Positions 46,538-58,500 of a stretch of DNA of 64,000 nucleotides are shown here, one piece after another (position 1 is the first letter of the stretch; each line of letters opens with the position of its first letter). This stretch comes from Cranoglanis bouderius (lineage: Eukaryota > Chordata > Actinopteri > Siluriformes > Cranoglanididae): the NCBI GenBank assembly GCA_023630585.1, contig CM042555.1:16450001-16514000 (forward strand). Direction: 5' to 3'. Below the pieces are notes generated by a model. That model searched no databases. It saw only the letters and a program-made list of their open reading frames with translations, and was not told the DNA's origin. A program made the translations under genes and the position numbers.

Positions 46538-49500
46538 TACACATTTTTAAAACAAAATATGTAAACTTAAAAATTTGTATCAAACCTGGCCTAGTAAAAA
46601 TTTTACTTATTGCACTTATATTTAATTTATATAGATCAATAAAATACTGCTTAAAATACTGAACTTTTACTTAAACAATTACTTTGGTAATGTATTATTT
46701 AACTAACATTTTATTTATTTTTTTTAATTTAAAAAAGTATATTTAAAAATGAATTTGTTGATATAATTTCGTAAAGGTTTATAAATGCTATATCAAAACA
46801 CTATTTAATTATAAATCTTTAAACAATTATTTAATTAAAATTTGATATATTCATACATTTGTAATTGCCTTGGAACTACTGCTTTAAAACAAATGGTGTT
46901 TTATAAGGTGTTTTCATTGCATTTTCCACACTTTCATAAGCTGTTTAGTTCGGGATTGATGTTTGAAATGACTTCTCACTGGAGGTACAGTTATTCAAAA
47001 TCTGGAAAAAAAAAAATCTTTATGTTCATAAGATATGAGTTAAGATAAGTTGAGATAATGAGTTTTATTTCATGTGATCCGTGAGTTGGTTATTTGTAAT
47101 GGAATATAAAGGAGTGTATTTGTAAGCTATCAACATATATGTGATGTTTAAAGCACATTAAAGCTTTTCACACCCATTTACACACGATATTCTATGAAAT
47201 TTGTACTTTTTTATAATCAGTGATAGCTACCAATGTTCCATCTGTATTTGAAGACACTTTAAAAAATATCGTGGCCCTGGTAGCTTTGCTATTGACCCCT
47301 CAGTGCAGGTATTTTGAATATTAGGAATACTGTTCTAAATACAAGCATTCTAGTAAAACAGTGCTTTCTCTTAGAAAGGTTTGAGCTTATGATGTCATGA
47401 GTCACACTGTATGGCTAAAAGTTTGTGGACAACTGATCATCACAGCCATATGTGCATATGTGGGAAGGCTTTCTGCTAGATTTTGGAGTGTAGCTGTGGG
47501 GATTTGTTCTTTCAGCCACAATATCAGGAGGTGATGGTTGGGTGAGGAGGCCTGGGGTGCAGTCGGCATTCCAGTTCATCCCAAAGGTGTTCAGTAGGGT
47601 TGAGCTCAGAACTCTGTGCAGGAAACTCAAGTTCTTCCACTCCAACCTTGGCAAACCATGTTTTCATTGACCTTGCTTTGTGCACAGGGGCATTGAATGC
47701 TGGAACAGGTTTGGGCCTCTTACAACCCCATTTTTATAAAAAGTTGGGATTTTTTTCTAAAATGCAATAAAAACAAAAATCTGTGATTTATCAAGTCTCC
47801 TGAGATTTTAATTACCTCACAAAAGTACAAAGGAAAGATATTCAGTGTTTTCACTGACCGACTTAATTGTATTTTGTAAATATGAACAAATTTTGAATTT
47901 GATGCCTTCATCAGACTCAGAAAAAGTTGGGACAGAGGCAAAATAAGAAAAGAGTTTATAGAATATTCAAGTAACACCATTTTGGAGGATTAGGTTAATT
48001 GGTAACAGGGGAGGGTATCAGGATTGGGCATAGAAGGAGCATCCACCAAACGCTCAGTCTTTGCAAGCAAGGATGGGTCGTGACTCACCACTTTGTGCCA
48101 AACTTCATGAGAGAATTGTCAGTCAGTTCAAAAAGAACATTGCAAAGAATTTAGGTCTTTCACCATCTACAGTGCATAATATTGCGAAAAGATTCAGGGA
48201 ATCCGGAGAAATCTCAAAGGGCAAGGCCGGAAACCACTGTTGAATGTGCGTGACCTTCGAGTCCTCAGGCGGCATTGCCTGAGAAATCGTCATGCTACTG
48301 TGATAAATATAAACACATGGGCTCGGGAGTACTTCGGAAAACCGTTGTCACTTAACACAGTCCGCCGCTGCATCCAGAAATGCAACTCGAAACTCTATTA
48401 CACAAGGAGGAAGCCGCACATCAACTCTATGAAGAAACGCCGCCGAGTTCTCTGGGCCCGAGCTCACCGCAGATAGACTGAAAGGCAGTGGAAACATGTG
48501 CTGTGGTCAGATGAGTCCACGTTTCAGCTTGTTTTTGGGAAAAACAGACATCGAGTTCTCTGTGCTAAAGATGAAAAAGACCAACCATACTGTCATAAGT
48601 GACAGGTGCAGATGCCAGTATCTGTGATGGTATGGGGGTGCATCAGTGCCCACGGCATGGGTGACTTGCATATGTGTGAAGGTACCATTCAAGTGGAGGC
48701 GTATATTGGGAGTTTAGAGAGACATACAGTACTGTGCACACGTTTTAGGCAGGTGTGAAAAAATAGTGCAAAGTAAGAATGTTTTCAAAAGTAGACATGT
48801 TAATGAATTGATGAACTGATGCTGTTTTGAAGGCAAAGGGTGGTTACACCAAATATTGTTTTGATGTAGATTTTTCTTCTGTTCACTCACTTTGCATTTT
48901 GTTAATTGATAAGTATAAACTATTAACCTGCCTAAAACCTTTGCACAGTACTGTATGTGCCATCAAGGCAACGTCTTTTCCCAGGAAGTCCATGGTTATT
49001 TCAGCAGGACAATGCCAGGCCTCATTCTGCATGTGCTACAACAGCATGGCTTCGTAGACAAAGAATGCGTGTGCTTGACTGGCCTGCCAGCAGTCCAGAT
49101 CTGTCTCCTATGGCGCATCATGAAGAGGAGAATCAGACAATAGCGACCAAGGACTGTTGAGCAGCTGAAGTCTTGTATCAAGCAAGAATGGGCAAAAATT
49201 CCACTTTCAAAACTGCAACAATTAGTATCCTCAGTTCCCAAACCAATAAAAAGTGTAATTAAAAGGAAGGGTGATGTAACACAGTGGTAATCATGCCTCT
49301 GTCCCAACTTTTTTTGAGTGTGTTGAAGGCATCAAATTCTAAATTTGTTTATATTTACAAAATAGAATTAAGTTGGTCAGTGAAAACATTGAATATCTTT
49401 TCTTTATACTTTTGTCAGTTAATTAAAGTTTCAAGAGTCTTGACAAATCACAGATTTTTGTTTTTTATTGCATTTTAGAAAAAATCCCAACTTTTGTGAT

Positions 49501-52500
49501 GCAGAGTGTTCCCAGATGTGAGAGAGTGGTGATAGGGGCAGACTTTAATGGACATGTCGGTGAAGGGAATAGTGGGGATGAGGAAGTGATGGGCAGGTTT
49601 GGTCTTCGGGTAAGGAACCCAGAAGGACAGAGGTTGGTAGACTTTGCTAAAAGTATGGAGATGGCTGTGGTGAACACGTACTTTCAGAAGAGGCAGGAAC
49701 ACAGGGTGACATATAAGAGTGGTGGCAGGAGCACACAGGTGGACTATATCTTATGTAGACACTGTAATCTGATGGAGATTAGCGATTGCAAAGTAGTGGT
49801 AGGAGAGAGTGTAGCTAGACAGCATAGGATGGTGGTGTGTAAGATGACTCTGGTGATGAGGAAGATGAAGAGAGCAAAGGCAGAGCAGAAGACAAAGTGG
49901 TGGAAGTTGGAAAAGGAAGAGTGCTGTGCGGTTTTCAGGGAGGAGTTGAGACAGGCTTTAGGTGGTCAGGAGGTGCTTCCAGATGACTGGACTACTAAAG
50001 CCAAAGTGATCAGGGAGACAGGTAGGAAGGTGCTAGGTGTGTCATCTGGAAGGAGGAAAGAAGACAAGGAGACTTGGTGGTGGAATGAGGAAGTTCAGGA
50101 GAGTATCCAGAAGAAGAGGTTAGCTAGGAAGAAGTGGGACAGTGAGAGGACGGAGGAAAGTAGACAGGAATATAGGGAGATGCAGCGTGAGGTTAAGATA
50201 GAGGTGGCAAAGGCCAAACAGAAAGCCTATGAGGACATGTATGCAAGGTTAGATAGTAAGGAAGGTGAGAGGGATTTGTATCGGTTGGCGAGGCAGAGGG
50301 ATAGAGATGGTAAGGATGTGCAGCAGGTTAGAGTGATTAAAGCTAGAGATGGAAATGTGTTGACAGGTGACAGGAGGGTGAGGGAAAGATGGAAGGAGTA
50401 CTTTGAGGAACTGATGAATGAGGAAAATGACAGAGAGAGAAGAGTAGTAGAGGCAAATATTGTTGAGCAGGAAGTAGAAAGGATTAGCAAGGGTGAAGTT
50501 AGGAGAGCTTTGAAGAGGATGCAGAGAGGAAAGGCGGTTGGTCCTGATGACATACCAGTGGAGGTATGGAAGTGTCTAGGAGAGATGGCAGTAGAGTTTT
50601 TAACTAGGTTGTTCAACGAGGTCTTCGAGAGTGAGAGGATGCCTGAGGAATGGAGGAGAAGTGTTTTGGTGCCGATTTTTAAGAACAAGAGAGATGTGCA
50701 GAGTTGTGGAAACTACAGAGGTATTAAGCTGATGAGCCATACAATGAAGTTGTGGGAAAGAGTAGTGGAAGCAAGGCTAAGGGGAGAAGTGAGCATTTGT
50801 GAGCAGCAGTATGGTTTCATGACAAGAAAGAGCACTACAGATGCAATATTTGCTTTGAGAATGTTGATGGAGAAGTACAGAGAGGGTCAGAAAGAGCTGC
50901 ATTGTGTCTTTGTAGATTTAGAGAAAGCGTATGACAGGGTGCCAAGAGAGGAGCTGTGGTATTGTATGAGGAGGTCTGGAGTGGCAGAGAAGTATGTTAG
51001 AGTGGTGCAGGATATGTATGAGAGCAGTAGGACAGTGGTAAGGTGTGCGGTAGGTGTGACAGAGGAGTTCACGGTGAAGGTGGGACTGCATCAAGGATCG
51101 GCTCTGAGCCCCTTCTTGTTTGCGGTGGTGATGGACAGGCTGACAGATGAGGTCAGACAGGAATCTCCATGGACTATGATGTTTGCGGATGACATTGTGA
51201 TCTGTAGTGAGAGCAGAGAGCAGGTGGAGAAAACTCTAGAGAGGTGGAGGTTTGCTCTGGAGAGAAGAGGAATGAAGGTTAGTCGCAGCAAGACAGAATA
51301 CATGTGTGTGAATGAGAGGGATCCAAGTGGAACAGTGAGGTTACAGGGAGAAGAGATAAAGAAGGTGCAGGATTTTAAGTACTTAGGGTCAACAGTCCAG
51401 AGCAACGGGGAGTGTGGAAAAGAGGTGAAGAAGCGTGTGCAGGCAGGTTGGAATGGGTGGAGAAAAGTGTCAGGTCTGTTGTGTGATAAAAGAGTACCGG
51501 CAATAATGAAAGGAAACGTGTACAGGACAGTAGTGAGACCAGCGATGTTGTATGGTTTGGAGACAGTTGCACTGAGGAAAAGACAGGAGGAAGAGTTAGA
51601 GGTAGCAGAGCTGAAGATGTTGAGGTTCTCTTTGGGAGTGACGAGGATGGATAGGATCAGGAATGAGTACATCGGGGGACAGCACATGTGAGATGTTTTG
51701 GAGACAAAGTTAGAGAGGCCAGGTTGAGATGGTTTGGACATGTTCAGAGGAGGGAGAGTGAATATATCGGTAAAAGGATGCTGAGGTTAGAGCTGCCAGG
51801 CAGGAGGCCGAGAGGAAGACCAAAGAGGAGGTTTATGGATGTAGTGAAGGAGGGCATGAAGGTAGTCGGTCTGAGAGAAGAGGATGCAGGGGATAGGGCT
51901 AGATGGAGGCAGATGATTCGCTGTGGCGACCCCTGAAGGGAACAGCCGAAAGGAAAAGAAGAAAAAATCCCAACTTTTATGGAAATGGGGTTGTAGTTCC
52001 AGTGAAAGAACATTCTAGACAGTTGTTCTGCTTCCAGCTTTCTGGCATCAGTTTGAGGAAGGCCCACATATGGATGTGATGGTCAGGTGTCCACAAACTT
52101 TTGGCCATACCGTGTACATTTGTAGTATAGAATGCCATAATGGTAATACACTTTTGGTAATACAGTTGTTTGTTTAATGCATAATTCATGGTACGTTTTT
52201 GGTGATCTAATCTTGAGGAATAGATATGTATAATAATTTCAGGTAAATGTAATATTAGTGCATTTCTAATATACTAAATGTGCATTTGTAATAATTATAA
52301 AATATATTTTCATTTCAATCTATGTGCATCATTAAAATACATACACTATAGTATCATTTGAGTATACCAAAGTTTCAGTACTTGTGTTTTTTGCACAGTA
52401 AATACACTTTACACAGTTAGATTCAGGTTTTAATTCTGGATTTTCCCCACAATTAAAGTATGTTACTAAAATAAGTTTAGTACACTCTAAGTGCATTAAT

Positions 52501-55500
52501 TATTAGTTTAGCTGCAAGTACAGGTGCATCTCAATAAATTAGAATGTCGTGGAAAAGTTAATTTATTTCAGTAATTCAACTCAAATTGTGAAACTCGTGT
52601 ATTAAATAAATTCAATGCACACAGACTGAAGTAGTTTAACTCTTTGGTTCTTTTAATTGTGATGATTTTGGCTCACTTTTAACAAAAACCCACCAATTCA
52701 CTATCTCAACAAATTAGAATACTTCATAAGACCAATAAAAAAAACATTTTTAGTGAATTGTTGGCCTTCTGGAAAGTATGTTCATTTACTGTACATGTAC
52801 TCAATACTTGGTAGGGGCTCCTTTTGCTTTAATTACTGCCTCAATTCGGCGTGGCATGGAGGTGATCAGTTTGTGGCACTGCTGAGGTGGTATGGAAGCC
52901 CAGGTTTCTTTGACAGTGGCCTTTAGCTCATCTGCATTTTTTGGTCTCTTGTTTCTCATTTTCCTCTTGACAATACCCTATAGATTTTCCACGGGGTTCA
53001 GGTCTGGTGAGTTTGCTGGCCAGTCAAGCACACCAACACCATGGTCATTTAACCAACTTTTGGTGCTTTTGGAAGTGTGGGCAGGTGCCAAATCCTGCTG
53101 GAAAATGAAATCAGCATCTTCAAAAAGCTGGTCAGCAGAAGGAAGCATGAAGTGCACCAAAATTTCTTGGTAAACAGGTGCAGTGACTTTGGTTTTCAAA
53201 AAACACAATGGACCAACACCAGCAGATGACATTGCACCCCAAATCATCACAGACTGTGGAAACTTAACACTGGACTTTAAGCAACTTGGGCTATGAGCTT
53301 CTCCACCCTTCCTCCAGACTCTAGGACCTTGGTTTCCAAATGAAATACAAAACTTGCTCTCATCTGAAAAGAGGACTTTGGACCACTGGGCAACAGTCCA
53401 GTTCTTCTTCTCCTTAGCCCAGGTAAGACACCTCTGACGTTGTCTGTGGTTCAGGAGTGGCTTAACAAGAGGAATACGACAACTGTAGCCAAATTCCTTG
53501 ACACGTCTGTGTGTGGTGGCTCTTGATGCCTTGACCCAAGCCTCAGTCCATTCCTTGTGAAGTTCACTCAAATTCTTGAATCGATTTTGCTTGACAATCC
53601 TCATAAGGCTGCGGTTCTCTCGGTTGGTTGCGCATCTTTTTCTTCCACACTTTTTCCTTCCACTCAACTTTCTGTTAACATGCTTGGATACAGCACTCTG
53701 TGAACAGCCAGCTTCTTTGGCAATGAATGTTTGTGGCTTACCTAGTGAACCAAACTGAGAGACCATTTTGAAGGCTCAGGAAACCTTTGCAGGTGTTTTG
53801 AGTTGATTAGCTGATTGGCATGTCACCATATTCTAATTTGTTGAGATAGTGAATTGGTGGGTTTTTGTTAAACGTGAGCCAAAATCATCACAATTAAAAG
53901 AACCAAAGACTTAAACTACTTCAGTCTGTGTGCATTGAATTTATTTAATACACGAGTTTCACAATTTGAGTTGAATTACTGAAATAAACGAACTTTTCCA
54001 CGACATTCTAATTTATTGAGATGCACCTGTACATGACAATGTGCTGTAGAACAATTAAAAGTAGTGCACTACACTAGGGTGTAATAAAAGAATAGCTGAA
54101 AGTTTAAAAAAAAAAAAAAAAGGAAAAATAACTAAGATTGCATATAATACAATAAAATATGAAGTGTATAAGTAACTCATGCATAATTAAATATGTATTT
54201 TCTCTATCACTTCTCTCACATTCTCTGTCATTGCATTTATTAAACCATTCAGATTAAGTGGTCGAGTAAAAGAGTAAACTTCACTTAAGCCTGAGATGGT
54301 TCGCTAGAGAAAGGACTTTACTGAATTCTTTTCTTGTTTTTATGGCAGAAACGGGAGCTGTGTTCACTTTTGGCAAGAGTAAATTTGCAGACAATGTTCC
54401 CAGCAAGTTCTGGTTGAAAAACGACGTCCCTTTAAAGCTAGCATGTGGAGATGAACACACTGCACTAATTACAGGTATGATTAACATGCTGGGAATCAAT
54501 TGTGTTGTTAATGGTGTTTTATTTATTTATTTATTTTTATTGCCATTTATTATACAGTCAATCCATTGTGTTTCATTCAGTGTCATTAAGCACTCTCTAT
54601 TACTCTGTGTTTTTCTATCCTGATGTAGAGAATGAAAAATTGTTCATGTTTGGCAGTAATAACTGGGGACAGCTAGGCCTGGGCGAAAAGATCAGTGTGA
54701 ATAAACCTACTTGTGTTAAAGGTAAATTGCACTCTTTTCCTTTAGCATGTGGGGACAACACAGTCTGTGTCTGCTAAATCCATTAGCACCCACACACACA
54801 CAACACACATTTCCAGGCTATGAAGCTGATTACGTACAGCTGTGATTATAGCTTGAGAACCTACAGTAAAATATCGGTTCTTTTGTTAGGTAAAAATGTG
54901 ACTCACCTACCGCTGTTGCGGCTGGTCTCACATGGATACTCCAAAGATTCGTACTTCACAAAAAAATGTTTATGCCTAAAACTCACCTTTCAATGGAGAA
55001 CCTCACCTGGATACTGTAGATTTGTGCCTAAGAATTAGAGGTCGACTGATAGTGGATTTTATCAATACCATTAACTAAGTTGGGCGTTACCTGCCGATTA
55101 CCCGATTAATCAACAGATACTGAATGAAAATATAACACTCAGAGTAAAATATTGCTGAACTTTACTACAAAAATAAACAGTACTGACTGTACCATGAAAA
55201 TGTACTGTACTTTTTAAAATGAAATAAGTATCTAAATATATATATATTTGGAGACTTCTTATATATTATGATTAGACGATTGCCTCACCTGTTTCACTTC
55301 ACCTTCTTATCTCAACTTGTTACATCGCTATTAGTCCTAAATTGCCCCTGTCCCAACTTTTTTGGAACGTGTTGCATGCATCAATTTCAAAATAAACGTT
55401 TATCTTCAGTCCATCTGGATCACAGTGTAAATTTAAGAGGAGCAGCATATCTCTAAAACCCCTCTCTTCAGTGTTATGGCAACTCACATGCGCAGTCGCC

Positions 55501-58500
55501 ATCTTTGTTGTTGTTTTTTCCCTCAGAATGGTTTTAATGTGCCTATTGAAACTAACATGAAACTGTATCTTTTTTTTTTTTTTCAAGCCTTGAAATCTGA
55601 AAAAGTCAAGCTTGTGGCTTGTGGAAGAACTCATACGCTTGTTTACACATGTAAGTATTTTACACGTCATCCAATTTAGTACATCAGTAAAGGAGCACAT
55701 GATGCAGGTTGTGTTTGCATTGCTAATGCCAAAAAACTTTTGCTTTTACATTGCCAACCAATTCCATGTTTTCGGACACATATTGGATATTGTTGCATTT
55801 GTGTAAAAAGCTCGGATTAGATTTTTACACATTCGAATGACACATATCAATCATGGAGGGTATCAGTGGAGCCCAGATTAAATAAACTGTCTTAATATAC
55901 ACTCACTGTCCACTTTTTTAGGGAATACCTGTACACCTGCACATTCACGCACCTCAGCATGCACAACACATCAAACTTTGAGGTGGATGGGCTACAACAG
56001 CAGAAGACCACATCAGGTTCCACTCCTGTCAGCCAAGAACAGGAATCTGAGGCTATCATGGGCACAGACTCACCCAAACTCAAAGCATGTTGAGATGATT
56101 TTCTGCTCACCACGGCTATAAAGAGTGATTATATGAGTTACTATATCCTTCCTGGCAGCTCGAACCAATCTGGCCGTTTATTGCACTATTCTGTGTAAAA
56201 TCTAAAGGCTGTTGTGTGAAAATCCTGGGAGATCAGCAGTTTCTGAAATACTCAAACCAGCCCGTAATGCACCAACAACCATGGCACGGAAATCACGCTT
56301 TTTCCCCCATTCTGATGTTTAATGTGAACATTAATTGAAGCACTTGACCTGAGCAGGTGTACAGGTGTTCTTGTTAAAGTGGATGGTGAGTGTGTATGGG
56401 TCAGGTCCTATGTACATTTAAACAGGCAGGGCAGAAAAACCTTTTTTTGTGTCACAATATCAAGGTCCACAATGTAAATGCAGCCTTTGTAAACAGATTT
56501 CCAAAAACCCTACAATTATAGTATTATTTCAGAGAGGAGACTGTGACAGTAATCTCCTTTGTGTCTGCAGCATGCGGTAACCTGTACGCCGCGGGTGGGA
56601 ATAATGAAGGCCAGCTCGGTCTTGGAGACTTTGTGGAAAGAACTTCGTTCCAGCTGGTGGAGTTCTTCACCAAACGCGGACCAATCAAGATGCTCGCAGC
56701 TGGTTCCAACACGTCGGCTGCTATCATGCGTAAGGAATTTACCTCCTGAAGTCTTCTGACTGGTATAGTTATACGTGACAAGCTAATAAGGTGTGTTGTA
56801 AATAGTCTTTTAACCTTAAATCAAACCTGAGTCATCTCACTTTCACATCCAAGTCAAGTCCAAAAGGTCCCTAAACTGCTAGTAAAGCTGAGTCCAAGTG
56901 AAGCAGTTTGAGTAATGTTATTTAATGTCGAAGAAACAACTGTTTAGTCAGAGCAGGACAATGCAGTAAGTCTCATAAACTCAAATACAAGTCAAGTTAA
57001 CTCATATTTAAGTGAGATCAAGTTAAATTACAAGTCTTGAAAATTGTAACCCATGTCAAATGTAAGTCCAAGCCCGATAACACGTGAATTAACATATTGT
57101 AAACTGTTTGAGTACATGATTAGACATATAGTATAATTTATGACAGTATTTCTAATTTTCAGTCCTGCCTAAAAATGTAGTGCTAGAAAAAAGTCTAGAA
57201 ATATGCTTTTGTCTATATTATATTCGTCCAATGTCAAACGGGTTGGACAAAAAAAAATAAATATTCGGTTTTGTGACCAACAACACAACAAATATGTTCT
57301 CTTAAATATTTTCATTTTTTGGCATTTATCTGAAATGTACATTCTTAATGCTCAACCACAGTGAACATGTCACCTCCAAAACACATGAACACACTGCAAT
57401 TCATTACCAAAATAAAAACATATAACATGACATATAATCCTAATTAAGTGCATTTCGGTTCCAGGTTATAACAGTACTGAATTGAAATGGACTTCATTGG
57501 GTTTATATGTCATGAATCTACACAAAATAACCCATAATATCGAAGTGGGGGGAAGTTGAGACTGCATTCATCTTTAATAAGTGTATTTCCTATATAAAGT
57601 GATACTCCAGTTATTGTGTATTAGATTTATTAAAAGCTTGCGAAATTCCTTCTTCAGTTTATTGAGTTAGATTCTGTCTACTTTATTGTTTTCTTCTAGA
57701 AGACGGGAAGCTGTATGTGTGGGGCGATAACTCAGAAGGGCAGATTGGTTTGGGAAAGGAGGAAGGGACTTCCACTCCACGTGAACTTTATGTAGGGAGA
57801 CAGGTGACGTGGATTTCCTGTGGTTACTATCACTCTGCTTTTGTAACAGGTAAACTCGCCTTAAAATATTTTTTGATATGCTTGATGCTAATAGAGTTAG
57901 ATTCCAGCACCATTTTCTGCAAAGTTACTTTAACTATTACTAGAGACATTTATTAAAAATTATACCACAGCGCTGTTGATTTCTCAAATCTGACTGGCAT
58001 TGATTAATTTCCTAGGACAGCAGCTCTAACAATAGTTCTAGCTGTAAGTCAAATCACAGGTTTACGTTAATTTGCTCATTCTAATATGTTATCGTTTCTA
58101 TAGTAACAGCTCAGGGATGGGTGGATGTGTCACATAATTCAGGACTAATGAATTATGCATTAAAAATGCATTAAAAAGGTGTTGTTATATAACAAAGAAG
58201 TTGAAGTTTTCTGTAAGGAGATATTTATTTAACATTTATAGAAGCAGTCTCCACATCAGCACTTTGTAATGGTCACCACAGGAGAGTGTTCTGGACCAGT
58301 TGAAAAGTAGGACATACTGCAGAGTTTCTTAAATTAAAAATTGGAATTGTAACCCATTTGTTGATTATTTTTCTATAACCACACTGTGTTTTATTTCTTA
58401 CTTAATATTTGTGGAAATAGCACTGGTCAAGCTTTTCACCATTATTTCTGTCTCTGTGACTCATGATCCATTACCGCTAACATCATTTCACTGGCCTTCA

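Larger units (their letters stand above)
46110..47404. other. first part of rpgr intron 1
   Basis: AT-rich intron with a CT array and one R1 repeat copy. Nothing else recognised before the nested transposons. Confidence 0.6.
47723..51993 (+). mobile_element. Tc1-like transposon inserted in the outer element, itself interrupted twice
   Basis: The left end CAACCCCATTTTTATAAAAA is repeated inverted at the right end. TA flanks both ends (47721-47722, 51994-51995). Transposase pieces on the plus strand: 48073-48243 (HTH, LGLSPSTVHNIAKRF), 48240-48476 (second HTH and linker), then the catalytic region about 48480-48720 and 48957-49260 (VLWSDEST, FQQDNARPHS, WPASSPDLSP). The frame is broken by shifts and by the two inserts, so it is inactive. 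Confidence 0.88.
47405..52114. mobile_element. outer Tc1-type non-autonomous element, split by a 4.3-kb insertion
   Basis: The ends are inverted repeats: the left arm begins CACTGTATGGCTAAAAGTTT and the right arm ends with its near-complement, followed by TA at 52115-52116. The left arm (47405-47722) and right arm (51994-52114) make an element of roughly 435 bp once the insert is removed. It lies in rpgr intron 1. Confidence 0.85.

Noticed and set aside
50227..51741. Several minus-strand ORFs of 60-216 codons
   Set aside because: Antisense shadows of the RTE ORF, which has strong purine bias on the plus strand.
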